This document shows, in pieces, positions 21,116 through 32,594 of a stretch of DNA of 64,000 bases. Source of the stretch: Zygnema cylindricum (Eukaryota > Streptophyta > Zygnematophyceae > Zygnematales > Zygnemataceae). The DNA is taken from NCBI GenBank assembly GCA_037447655.1, contig JBBHKE010001236.1, positions 197,303-261,302 of the forward strand, read 5' to 3'. Made by a program: the position numbers and the translations under genes. The notes under the pieces are model-generated. The model did not search any database. It had not been told where the DNA came from and was given only the letters and a program-made list of their open reading frames with translations. Numbering within the stretch: position 1 is the stretch's first letter; every line of letters begins with the position of its first letter.

Positions 21116-21631
21116 AACTAACATTTCAAAAACAACAGTGTTCACATTCACAATTCTAAAATATCGGTTTTTTGTTAGCGAATTATAAGTTTGATACATA
21201 AAACTAATAAGCATTAACTGAAACAAAATGCAATGAAGTAAACATAGGAAAAAAAAAGACAAAATATGCATGAACACACATCAAGTGGAAAAATAAAAAT
21301 ATCCTTTAAACATTCATTCATTGAAAACAAGTATTTTGTAGTACAAACGTGGAAAGAGTGAAATATGATGTTTATGAAAACAAACAACAGGGTAGCACAA
21401 GATTTCAAAAACGAACATTGAAAAAACAAATGTCATACAAATTTGAATATCGAAAAAAATGATGTGGAAATATATAAAAACATTGAAACATACGTTTTAA
21501 TGAAACCTATAACTCCTATCGAAAATGAAATGCTATATACATTATTGGATAACTACGTAATAAAACAAGTTCATAAAAGACAAAAAATAACCTTGACTCT
21601 ATTGTCCGAAATTCACAAAATTCACACTTTA

Positions 21632-23084
21632 CTAGTAGTCGATGTCAATTTCGTCGCCATTTTGGTCGTCGTCGTCAATCAGCATATCTACATCCCCTTC
21701 TCCATCCGCATGAGGAACAATAACGTCGGTATCGTTATGTTCACTCGTCCTACCCCTCATGACAAAATCACGTAAAATGTCTCTTACTCCAACCCCCCGG
21801 AGTTTTTGGGAGCGAGAAGCAGTCGGTCGTCTTTCCACATCTCCACTTGCTCGTGCTCGTCGTTCTCGTGCTCCAAACAAGTGAGAGGCCCTTTCTTCAA
21901 AACCACTTACACTCTTCGCTTGTTCTTTCGCAAACTCCAACTCCTAATCGGTATCCACCTTGTTCCCCGCAATGGAGATGTTGTGTAATATACAAGCAGC
22001 GATGATGAAAGTCAACATCGATGCTATTTGTGGATGGTAAAAACATTGGAGATACCTCCACTGCCTTTTTAGCTTCCCAAAAGCCCTCTCGACAACCATC
22101 CTCAATCCTAAATGTTGAAAATTAAATTTAATCTTTGCTGTAGTAAGTCTCGCACCAGGGTACTGCACTATAAGGTTCGGGTGTAGTACGTATCCAGCAT
22201 CGCCAACGAGGCACGGAAACATATTATTGTTTTCCCATTGGAAAACATCCCCACTTGATTCCTTACGCCTTTGAAAATATTGACCCAATTTTTGATTTTC
22301 GGAAGATCCTTGAATCATGGATTGATTCGGGAGATCCTACATTGAGATCAATAAATCTCATTGTGTGGTCTACAACTGTTTGAACTACTGTGGAGTAATT
22401 GTGTTTTGCGTCAAAATAATCGATTGTTAACATATTTTTTCCAAGTGTCATTTGTATATGAGTACAATCGATAGCCCCTACACAATTGGGTAACCCTTTG
22501 TCTTTTTCGAAAAAATCTTTTGTCTCTTTGAATTCGTCTTCAGTTGGCCATCTTACCTAGTGACGAAGTTTTTTCACTATTGCCGCCATTACTTTACGAG
22601 AAATTCTACTAACAGTTGAACGTCCAATACCAAATTCCGCTGAAGTACATATCAGACCTCCTTGGTGTCCCAACCTCATTAACGCTATTATAGCCTGTTT
22701 TTCTTTGCTTAATTCTCCATTTGGGATATTTCGGAGTCTTGTGGGAGGGTTAGTTTTTATCTCACTCTCTAATTCTTTCACCAAAAACTCCACTATATTT
22801 TTTCTTAATCGAAATACTTTTCGAAAACGCTCGTCACTATAACGTCCTAATTCTACATCGACCTATTGTAATGACCTTGGCTCAATGTAGTAGACCCCTT
22901 TTGTGTTAGATTGAAAGCTGGACAAATGTCGGAGGGTTATTTTCGCAATTTCGGGCATAACTTTCGCAAAAGTCTCTTCAAAAAATTGTTCGCTTTGGTT
23001 ATCGAGTAACATAGGTGGTATAAGGAATTTGAATATCATTTGCAAAATTGTCGAGAAAGCCAGTACAAGGTTTTCAACTATCAT
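21632..23084 (-). pseudogene. PIF/Harbinger transposase pseudogene
   Basis: Minus-strand DDE transposase in pieces. Order: N-terminal segment (23084-22863), stop TAG, then 22793-22557 with a helix-turn-helix GIGRSTVSRISRKV, stop TAG, then the first catalytic Asp in VGAIDCTHIQ (about 22465), HDSRIF, a frameshift at about 22300, the second Asp in LVGDAGYVLHPN (about 22200), and the Glu in VERAFGKLKRQWRYL (about 22085). After a further TAG a Glu/Asp-rich tail with a GDEIDIDY end reaches 21632. All catalytic residues are present but three stops and one frameshift make it dead. It is related by type, not proven source, to the nearby Harbinger MITEs. Confidence 0.88.
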
Positions 23085-23099
23085 TGCCCCACAACGTTT

Positions 23100-23830
23100 T
23101 TTTTTTCCGAAGTCATCCTACAATACATTGCCCACCCCTTCAATATTATTCTCTTTTTCGTAGGTTGTTATCATTTGTCAACTCTCTTTAAAAATTTGAC
23201 CTCCGTGAAATGCCAATTTCAATTTCAATTTCAACTTTCAAATTGTAAGTGGCGTTTTTCAATTTTAATTTTAAACTTCAACAATCTAAAAATGTTGATG
23301 TCAATGTAGATTTCAATTTTGAATAACATTGCGTTCTTTATTTAAGTGATATTCTCATATTTGTTCCTAAAATTCCTTGTTTATTTTCAATTCGAATTGA
23401 AAGATTTATTTGCTTTTCAAATTTTAATCTTGGTAATAATTTTAAATTTATACTTCCCATTTCAATTGCAATTTGAACTTCAACAAACCCAAATGTGCGA
23501 GTTTAGAGGGTTTAGATTATTACACAAGTATCTTTCGCTAAAGCGCTTATTAATGTTTGGTGTTCTCAAAAATTGTAAAAAAATAGTTTTGTTGGCAACC
23601 AAAATGATTTAGTTTTTTTCAAGAAAAATTGAGTCTACAGTAGAGGTAACAAAATATCGTATATGTTTTAAATTTGCCGCATGTTTTTTCTTCTAAATGG
23701 CGAAATGATGTAATTGCCTTAAATGGAAAATGATGCAATTGCGTTAAAAGGAAAAGCGTAGAAAATGGCAACAGGCAGTCGGACAGGATCCGCCAGAACT
23801 ACGCACATGACGGTGAAAGAAAGCCCGACG
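23100..23830. other. AT-rich stretch without recognisable feature
   Basis: Sequence with repeated AATTTCAATTT-like words (23215-23300, 23380-23480). I see no coding region, TIR or RNA gene here. Confidence 0.5.
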
Positions 23831-25170
23831 TCTACAATGTCACGCTGAACATTCAATGTCACTTTCCACTATTGTACATCCCATTTTTAGACGTAGGCGA
23901 TTGCTTATGTTGTCCCGTGTGGGCGTCTACAAATGTCAGGAGCTCGTTGGCGTCGACAAATGTCCGAAGTATGTCAAGAGCTTGTTGTAGTGTACAAATG
24001 TATGTTTGTCCGGAGGTCGTTGGCGTCTACAAATGTACGCAATTTGTTGGCTTTACAGGTGTCGCAAAATATTAGCGACGTTTATAACTGTCACATTTTT
24101 GAAGTAATGATTGCGCAAGTAATAATTGTCTTAGGGCGTGTGCCCATGTGTTCAAGTAAGGGTTTTTTCCCGTCGTTTACACAGAAAATGGGACTTCCAA
24201 CGAGAAAATATTACGCCGTACGAAAAATGGGCAAAAACACAAGTACATTTTGCGTCATCTTGGAACTTGGAAGGTACGGCAATTTGGCGTTATTGTCAAC
24301 GCGACCCATTTCCAGCTCATCTTCACACTTGCACTGGAATCAAATCGCGACCTGATTTTAATCAAAATAACATCCTATTGACGAATAGGAAACCTGGATT
24401 GCACGCGTCAAACGTTTTCAAAAAATTTTGCACGAAGGAAAGTACACGCTATTTTTTTCACTGCTCGTCACGAGCATGCACATAAGAAAATGACAAACTT
24501 GTACGGAAAAAAACTTGCAGGAGTCTCGGACCTCCACTTTCCTTCATGGGTCCTTTGCAAAAGTTTACGTCGTCCTCGTCTCTCTTCCTCTTTCTCACTC
24601 GATCGCTCTTATTTCTCTCTCCCCTAAATGAAATGCGGCAATGATGGTTTCAAATGAAAGATATATATATATATATATTTTTTTTTTTAATATCTTTGGT
24701 CGTAGTTTGACGGCATATCGAATGATAAAAGATAAATAAAAGAAATCGGAAGCCATGGCGGAATGTTTACGTACTAATGACGTCATAGCGTGGCGTGACT
24801 TCGCAACGTCAAAACCCTAAATATCTACGATGTCAGAAAAACCTCGACGTCTACAACCGTCGTCGTTTTTGTAGACGTCACTTATTTTAGGAAGTTTCGC
24901 AGTAATCTACATTTCGTTTCGTAGTCTGTCGCACATATTGTATACGTCTACGACTGTCACAAATTTGAAGTAATGAAAGCGCAAGTAATGAATGACATAG
25001 GAACATTTTGAAAAGTACACCGTAAAATCTGCGCTAAATTCCAAAGTAACGTTTCAAAATTTCGGTTACATGGGCACACGCCCTTAGGCACACTTTGAAA
25101 AGTACACCGTAAAATATGCGCTAAAATCCAAAGTAACGTTTCAAAATTTCGTTAACATGGGGACAGGCCC
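23830..25170. mobile_element. Truncated Harbinger MITE interrupted by MITE 2 of the same family
   Basis: The sequence at 24081-24130 (GTCACATTTTTGAAGTAATG, GCGCAAGTAA) matches an internal part of MITE 2 (24955-24990). After MITE 2, 25087-25170 continues that alignment (CACTTTGAAAAGTACACCG) and ends ACATGGGGACAGGCCC followed by TTA. So an older copy was split by MITE 2 at a TTA. The left end of the outer copy is not found. The part at 23920-24080 contains about four degenerate repeats of TCTACAAATGT followed by CTCGTTGG. Confidence 0.75.
24134..25083. mobile_element. PIF/Harbinger-type MITE 2 (950 bp)
   Basis: TIRs GGGCGTGTGCCCATGT and ACATGGGCACACGCCC are exact, with TTA duplications at 24131-24133 and 25084-25086. 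The interior shares CCATGGCGGAATGTTT, TCAAATGAAAGATATATA and TCTACAACCGTCG words with MITE 1. No coding capacity. Confidence 0.9.
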
Positions 25171-25299
25171 TTACTGTTATCTATGCGAACTACACCGTGA
25201 ATCGCCACTAGTGTAGATATCACTATATTGCACCTTTAAGTTACGACCCTTAACCTAAAATAAGATCGATAGTAGTAATTTTTTCTTTACGCTACAGTA

Positions 25300-25882
25300 C
25301 ACCGCGAATCGTAATTAGAGTAAAAAAACAATTAGAGTTATGAACGCTGATTTGTGTGATAAAACTTTTTCACAAAGGAAGTTTACTCTAATTTATTTAA
25401 GCACTATATATTGGGTTAGGTCGGCAATAATTATCCGCGCTGTAATTATGAACACTAAATTACGTAGACGTACAAAATCTGTCAGTCCGTATAGTTCGAC
25501 GTCATTATGACGTTGGTACTATTTGTCGCGTTGAATGTCAGTCAATGTTCACACTGACGACGATGCTGTCGACGGATGAGAGTTATGCGAATGGCTCTTT
25601 TTCGATGTGATTGATTTTTTTGTTTAGTGCGATTTCACGTGCGAGCGCAATTCTATTAAATCATTATTTGTACCTTTTTACTACTACAATTTTGCACGGT
25701 CGGACGTCGTCCGTACTCCACACTATTTAAAAAAAACCTATATCATATTTTTTTACGCTAATTAAACCTTACCTTAAATAGTATAATGGAAAATTTAGAA
25801 TCATTTACTCTATTTAAGGTGATAGAGTCGAAATTTAGGGCGACCGAATTAGCATTATTTACTCTAATTACGATTCGTGGTG
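25300..25882. mobile_element. TA-flanked MITE T1 (583 bp)
   Basis: Termini CACCGCGAATCGTAATTAG and its inverted counterpart CTAATTACGATTCGTGGTG, flanked by TA at 25298 and 25883. TA duplications fit Tc1/mariner-like elements; the termini alone do not prove the superfamily. The internal segment from 25625 is shared with the 30.2-kb copy and, inverted, the 27.1-kb copy. Confidence 0.8.
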
Positions 25883-25900
25883 TAGTATAAGTGCTACTTA

Positions 25901-26624
25901 GGGTGAAGTTCCATTAGAACATTTTGTAATTGTACGGCCAACATTACAAAAATCTACAATTTGAACGAAGTTCCATTGCGCAGTCTGTAATCCACGTGTT
26001 AGCAGAAGTGTGGTGCCACGTCACTACAAATTTGATATTGAAAATCGTCAAAGATTTTCACACCGACCAAAAATCTTCATTTGCGTACCATGTACGTGCG
26101 TACCAGGTCATCGTTCAACACAACTTTTGTCCTCTTTGCAGACGCCTTGTCAGATACCACCTCATTTATTTATGGTTTTGTTTTTACACGTGACGAATGA
26201 GCGCTGCGAGAAATAATGTGACCACTGGGAGTTAACAAAAATAGCGTGACAAAAGTGCGTTACGAAATTTCGTTTGTATTTCATATTGGATTTCTGAATG
26301 CGTATATCGTGTGCGAAATTTTTTGATTTCTGTTGGTTGCCATATTGACACGTATGCTCATTATCCAACGTGTCGCGGCTCAAATTTTTCTGTTATTGGT
26401 GATGTACCTCGCGAGGTACATCACCAATTACAGAAACTTTCGAAGTGAATGCTTCGCAAAAAGTATCCAACGGTCATTGTTAACTCCCAGACTTTTGGAG
26501 AATATTGGCAAGATTCTCTGTAATGTTGTTTTCCGGATAAAAACAAAATAAGAAGTACGGCGTAGTACGGAGAGGTCTGAATTTCTGTAAACAACCTCAC
26601 TTTTCGTCTAATGGAACTTCACCC
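25901..26624. mobile_element. PIF/Harbinger-type MITE 3 (724 bp)
   Basis: Exact TIRs GGGTGAAGTTCCATTAGA and TCTAATGGAACTTCACCC with TTA on both sides (25898-25900 and 26625-26627). It carries a 48-bp near-perfect palindrome at 26388-26435 centred on CCTCGCGAGG. No coding region. Confidence 0.9.
26388..26435. repeat. 48-bp palindrome in MITE 3
   Basis: The arms GATGTACCTCG and CGAGGTACATC extend outward to TTCTGT/ACAGAA with one mismatched pair in 24. MITE 1 and its 53.8-kb copy hold a different palindrome with the same CCTCGCGAGG or CCTTGCGAGG core. Confidence 0.9.
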
Positions 26625-26707
26625 TTATTTAATGTCAACAACACTATAAAACAAGGTATCTAAATAGTGTACTGTACGGAATGCACCAGTCCGTTCGTTA
26701 ACTGCTA

Positions 26708-26905
26708 CACCGCCAATCGCTATTAGAGTCAAGGATTAAATAGCGTCAAAAAATAATTAGCGTTATTGATTCTTATTTAGTGCCTGAGACGTGGCAGATT
26801 ATGGTCCACGTCCTTAAATAGCGTTATTAATTATATTTCAGATTTTGGGGTCAAAATTTAGGGGCACCGTATTAGCGTTATATACTCTAATAGCGATTGG
26901 TGGTG
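26708..26905. mobile_element. TA-flanked MITE T2 (198 bp)
   Basis: Starts CACCGCCAATCGCTATTAG and ends CTAATAGCGATTGGTGGTG, with TA on both sides. The shortest complete member of the family in the window. Confidence 0.82.
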
Positions 26906-26917
26906 TACTGTACAGGA

Positions 26918-27527
26918 CACCGCGAATCGTAATTAGAGTAAATTACTCTAATTCGATCGCTCGAAATTTCTACTCTATGACATCAAATAGAGTACATGAT
27001 TCTAATTTTTTCATTATTCTAATTTCGGTAAGTTTAATTAGCGTAAAAAATTGTAATATAAATCTTTTTAAATAGTGTGGAGTACGGACGATTTTCGACC
27101 GTGCAAAATTGTTTTTTTTAAGTAAAAAGGTACAAATAATGATTAAATAGAATCGCGCTCGCACGTGAAATCGCACTAAACGAAAAATCAATCACATCGA
27201 AAAAAAGCCGTTCGCAAAACTCTCGTCCGTCGACAGCATCGTCGTCAGTGTGAACATTAACTGACATTCAGCGCGACAAATAATACTTGCGTCATAATGA
27301 CGTCAAAACTATACGGACTGACAGATTTTGTACGTCTTGTAATTTAGTGTTCATAATTACAGCGCGGATAATTATTGCCGACATATCCCAATATAGAGTA
27401 CTTAAATAAATTAGAGTAAACTTCCTCTGTGAAAAAGTTCATCTCATAAATTAGAGTCCATTACTCTAATTGTTTTTTTGGTTTTTTTACTCTAATTTTT
27501 TCATTACTCTAATTACGATTCACGGTG
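26918..27527. mobile_element. TA-flanked MITE T3 (610 bp)
   Basis: CACCGCGAATCGTAATTAG at the left and CTAATTACGATTCACGGTG at the right. TA follows on the right (27528) but GA precedes on the left. It is only 12 bp from T2. Its interior is the reverse complement of the T1 interior. Confidence 0.75.
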
Positions 27528-29634
27528 TACTGTACAGTACAGGAGTGGTTTTGGACAGAAGTACATCAAAATTGTCAGTTACCGGCATCGCCACGCGGAA
27601 GTGAGTGACGTCAAAAAAAAAAAAAAAAAAAACACTGGAAAGCGCACTTCGATTTGATTCGTTGAAGTAAAGACGGTGGACAAATGAACCTGTCCCCACG
27701 CACAGACCATGAGAGGCTACAGTACACTGTCGGAATTAGTGTTGTGTGTGTCAGCCTCATTGGTTTTGTTAGGTTCAGGACCATGACCATAAAAATAGCG
27801 TTGATAATGCTGTTTTTTTCCTTACACTAATAATTTATTTACACTATCGTTTTACAGTTAGTGTAAATGTTTTGTTGCTCCAGGTCATTGGATCTCAGTA
27901 GCGTAATAAAGTAATAAACTAATAACACTATTTTTTCCCTACATCATTAATTTATCAACGCTATTACCAGTTCGCAATGGACTGTAGTGCAACTAAACCG
28001 CACTCTCTGAACCATTGATTTAAAAGATTGTACGTCAGAGTCGCTAAAAACAAAAAACTTAATAAAAGTACAGAAAAATACTGGCATGGAATAGCCCTCG
28101 AAATATTCTACTGTACTGTAGTTTCCACGCATTTTCCGCCGTTGTTGTTTCTATTCTCGACTCAGCCTGTTGTGATTGGCTAAATAATTGTAGGTCGTTG
28201 CAGGAGCTAATCCGAAGCAATATCTCTTGCGTTGAATTTAACGGACGGCGGTTTTGACGGCGGAGCTACCCGCCAGAAAATGTCAGAAATTGCTATTGCC
28301 GATATATTGTGACGTGTCTTTGGCTCGTCTGCTGTCTGCCGTCCTGAATGGTCCGTACAGACCTCCGGCCATCCAGGAATCAATTCTACGTGTCAGTAAC
28401 CGCGCGTGTGTTGAGGAGAATAGTATTTTTCAGAATATCCTGCCCCTTCGATTCGAATTTTTTATGATTGCAACAGGTCGTTGGTGCTTAGCTGTGCTGT
28501 CATATGTTTTCTGACATATTTTGTCGGGAGAGAATGTGGCTGAGAATCTTGGATTCTGCCAGGGTCAGAAGGCGTGTATTTTATTTGTCAGAATATTTGT
28601 ACGGCGATGGAGGTCACCGTCCCTGTTTTCAACCGAAGACGTGAAATGTACGGCTAGTTTTCTTTTGTTGTTTCTTGTTAGTTCTGGAATTCTGGAGATG
28701 TTCAGGAGTTGGGCTCCATTGGACTAAAAAGCTCTGACCCAGTAAAAATAGAGCTGCAAAAGCGCAATGATTGTGATTCGCGAGAAAAATCAGGCCGGGA
28801 CCGACATTTTGCAAGGCGCGCAATTTAGGAAAAAATTTAAAACCAGAAAACACTAAAATTACCCGTAAAAACATTTTTTTTGTCTCCGTATACAGGAAAA
28901 TGATTCGCCAAAGTTTGGGAATTGACCCTGAAAAAAAGGAATTGACCCTGATAAAAAATGTAATGCATGCGTACAAAAATAATTTACGCATATCTTTGTT
29001 CTTCCCGGATATTTTTTGCTTTTTGTTTGTGGTGGACGTGGCGAATGGTGATCGGCCAGAGGTTTGACCGGAATGTTCAGTCAATCGGGTCATTTTTAAA
29101 ATCGGGAGTTTCTGACCACGCACAGATTGGCCCAATGGAGAGAATTGACGTCACGTCCTTTCCTATTATTGGCAGGCGCATACCGCATACTGATCGAAAA
29201 AAACAAAAGAAGCCGATAGCAGACGCATCTAGCACACGACAAACATGATCGTACAAATTGATATACTTTACGTGTAAAACTGTAAATGTACAGAATGGTA
29301 CATTAAAAAGTCAAGACATATTTTGTTTACGACTTTGAAAAGTGTCGACGAATGATTTGCTTGTTTTTACACGTGTGTATCTGTCCAGTCTCTTTGAACC
29401 AAAAAACACGGCGCCAAGTAAAGCCCTTCTCCTGACAAGATGCAAACGTGAGGCGGGCAATAAGGCTCCACGTCGCTGCCATTAATTAATTATTTATTTT
29501 GGTTTTTTTTTAGATATCAATTTATTACACCAAAATGTCAATAATATACTTCGACTGGGTACCCGTACAATAAACGAATATTGATAGTGATACCCACTAT
29601 TTTTAGGTTCGCCAGTTTTATATTTTTCATGCTA
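27528..29634. other. About 2.1 kb without recognisable gene
   Basis: Holds a 20-base A tract (27617-27636) and scattered CTAATAA/TTATTAG words like MITE interiors (27820-27970). The longest ORF, 28629-29135 minus (168 aa), has no motif I know and an uneven composition. I see no convincing gene. Confidence 0.5.
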
Positions 29635-30468
29635 CACCGTCAATCGCTATTAGAGTAAAGGAATAAATAGCGTAAAAAACAATTAGTGTTATTAACACTA
29701 ATCGGGAATTTTTATTTTTTTTTAAATATATATATATACTAATTAATCACTAACTGTAATTTGGGTTGTCCTGAATAATAAATACCCGCCCTTTCAATGT
29801 CTACAGTAATATATGTATTCGTACAAAATCTGACAATTCGTACGCCGTCGCGCTGTTCACACGGTCGACGGACGAACATATGAGAACGTGATTTTTGTCG
29901 ACGAGTTTGCATCTCTTTCTTCCAGTGCACATTCACATGTGTGCGCAATAATGTTAAGTGTCTTTTTATGCCTTTGTAATTCAAAAAGTACCATGTCGTA
30001 CAAAAATATCCTGTCCGTACGNNNNNNNNNNTGCCTGCTGCAGACTGGCACGTTTTAACATGAAAATATTCATTTTTCCATGTTTATTACTAAATTATCT
30101 TAGCGCGAGCGTGCACTTTAGCGTGATTTGTTTTTTTAGTTAGTGTAGCTTTTTTTCGGCAAGCGAATTGGGAGCAGGCAGCTGTCGTAGCAGCAGTTAC
30201 AGTTTAGTGCGATTTCACGTGCGAGCGCGATTCTATTAAATCATTATTTGTACCTTTTTACTTATAAAAGTACAATTTTGCACGGTCAGACGTCGTCCGT
30301 ACTCCACACTATTTAAAAATAACCTATAATAGAATTTTTTACGCTAATTAAACCTCACCTAAATTAGAATAATGAAAAAATTAGAATCGATTACTCTATT
30401 TGATGTGATATAGTCGAAATTTCGAGCTACCGAATTAGAGTAATTTACTCTAATTACGATTGGCGGTG
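29635..30468. mobile_element. TA-flanked MITE T4 (834 bp, contains an assembly gap)
   Basis: Left end CACCGTCAATCGCTATTAG, right end CTAATTACGATTGGCGGTG, TA at 29633 and 30469. The right third equals the interior of T1. A run of ten N lies at 30022-30031. Confidence 0.78.
30022..30031. other. Assembly gap (10 N)
   Basis: Ten ambiguous bases. The true gap length is unknown, and ORFs reading through it are meaningless. Confidence 0.99.
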
Positions 30469-30470
30469 TA

Positions 30471-31009
30471 CACCGCGCATCGTTATTAGTGTCAAAGTCA
30501 CTAATTTGGGTTCTTAAAATTTTTATTTTTTTCCTCAAATAGGATATATGCTTTTAATTTTTCCTTGACGTTAATTGAGGTACCGTACAAAATAGCGTAA
30601 AGAACTAAAGTTCAATAAGATCTAAATAGCGTGGTGTACGGTCAGTGTCAGACCGTACATAAATGTATCTTTTCAAAGGAAAATTTTACAAAAAATGAAT
30701 AAAATCGGACGCGTACGCATAGGAACGTGCGCTTAAAAAATGGGATTGGTTTGACACGTAAATTAGTCTGACATGTACGGATATTTAAATTTCACTACGG
30801 TGTACGATTTTTTATATTTTGTACGGATACATATAATAATGTATATAACCGTACAGAGAATATTCCAATTTTGCTGTTCCAAATTAGCGCTAACACTAAA
30901 ATTAGAATAAACCTTTTTTTTTTTAATTTTAAAATTCTTAATTAGCATCAATGACGGTATATTTACTTACACACTATTTAAACTTTGACACTAATAACGA
31001 TGCGCGGTG
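30471..31009. mobile_element. TA-flanked MITE T5 (539 bp), abutting T4
   Basis: Exact TIRs of about 28 bp beginning CACCGCGCATCGTTATTAGT, with TA at 30469-30470 and 31010-31011. The left TA is also the right TA of T4, so the two elements share one target dinucleotide. No coding region. Confidence 0.87.
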
Positions 31010-31011
31010 TA

Positions 31012-31777
31012 GTATAGGCCGTGGACAATCGATACACTTGGAATCCTGGATGATCAATTTTCAAGACTTGAAGGTCTTAGGGTACGGTTCCGAGGCCTTG
31101 CGCTACAATAAAGTACAGTACGGTGCTGGACAGGGTGGACGCGACTCCACCAAAATCCACCAAAATTTGTTTGCTAGAAGACAGCCTGTCACGCTCACTT
31201 TGCCTTCCCGCGCTTATGGATTCGGCAGTAAACATTACGTACAATTTGTACACATCTGTACAAATCTGACATTTATACAGTACGCATGATTTTATTTTGA
31301 CGAATATTAATATCTGAAAACAAGCCTATTTGGTACCAACCATTATAAAAAATACTCTTTAAAAATATTTGACAATGTTCAATAACTAACAGCAAGACTA
31401 TGTGGTCCACCGTGAATCGTTATTAGCATATATAAATTATTAGTGTGAATAAAGAATAAGTGTCATTTACGCTAAATTGTGTATCAATCCCATTTTCAAA
31501 AAAATATTTAATTGTAATTTCTCCAAAACGATGATTTAGGTATACACGATCCGCCGTCATAACATATACGTTAAAAAAGGTAGAAGTACAAATTCTGACA
31601 ATCCGTACGACGTCGCGTCCTTCTAGCGTAAAAATCCATAATTCTATTTTTGGTTTTCAGATATACAATCATTACGCCGTTCATAATTATACACTAAAAT
31701 AGGTACGAGTAAAAACCGTCTCAAGTCTCAACGTACGGGTTTATGTACATTCACTTAAATCCATTCATGATTTTAAC
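31012..31777. other. Intergenic stretch with a partial MITE end
   Basis: CCACCGTGAATCGTTATTAG at about 31412 is a single T-family end without a visible partner. Nothing else recognised. Confidence 0.5.
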
Positions 31778-31925
31778 TAGTGTTGTGTATCGGTAAAAAA
31801 CTTATCGCGATAACACCGATACCGATAGTTATCGGTTATCGAACAGTCAGAGGTACCGATATATCGGTTCGAGACAAACAAATTCTATATCGGCGATAAC
31901 TATAAAAATATATAGTATGCATATT
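31778..31925 (+). mobile_element. hAT-like left terminus (truncated)
   Basis: TAGTGTTGTGTATCGG at 31778 followed by clustered ATCGGT/ACCGAT words is the style of hAT termini and their subterminal repeats. No matching right end is found before 32.3 kb, so I call only the end, tentatively. Confidence 0.4.
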
Positions 31926-32295
31926 ATAGTACCTTATTAAACACTGTATTATACTATTTACATTATATAGCGTGTCATGCCACGTGCACGATTCTGTTCC
32001 ATAACAATTAACTGATAATTTATTACGAGCAACGCAGCACAGAAAACGTTGGCCGTTTACCTGGAAAAATAATTTTACGGTGACGTACGGAATTTACAGA
32101 CAAACTAGTGAACATGGAACGAGAAAAAGACGGAGAACAAAAAGTACAACGGACGCAAAATAATATTCTGCATGCCGCCGGAATCTAACGGACGACTTGG
32201 AATGGAAAAGTACGAGCGGACGGCTTGGAATGAAAAAGTACGAGCGGACGGCCAGCCTGAGCGCTAGCATCCAGGAATGGCTCTTTTGGCAGCTT

Positions 32296-32592
32296 TGTCG
32301 AGCGTGCCAGGGTAACGTAAGGGAAGGGCCCACATCCCGGAGTCGTCGGCATCGGAGTCCTGCAAATAAACCCCAAAATGCGGATGCTCCCCAGAATGAT
32401 GAACATGCCCACTGCTGCCCCCATCCCTCCCATAGATATGCATGCCAAATAGGAGAGACGCTCGGACTGGGAATAAGGAAGAGTGGAACGGCAAAGCGAA
32501 AGGGATCCCCTCCCCCTTCCTTCCCCCCCCCCCCCCTCCCTTGACCGGGGAAAGGGATTTGGCTCTCGGTGATCAGGATGATATCCCAAAGT
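32296..32592 (-). repeat. Segment X2 next to the 3' Gypsy LTR
   Basis: About 300 bp repeated at 33778-34075 (X1), on the other side of the LTR. A shortened relative (last ~80 bp) follows the LTR at 48417-48494. On the minus strand it ends GCTCGACA, so it might be the true right end of a longer LTR. It includes a C/T homopolymer-rich stretch. In one minus frame both copies encode a hydrophobic segment GGMGAAVGMFIILG. Confidence 0.65.
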
Positions 32593-32594
32593 TT

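Noticed and set aside
28629-29135. 168-aa minus ORF as a gene
   Set aside because: Length is unusual for the region but no family motif, and composition is uneven; left as unannotated.
29857-30143. ORFs reading through the N gap
   Set aside because: Translation includes unknown bases; the gap length is arbitrary.
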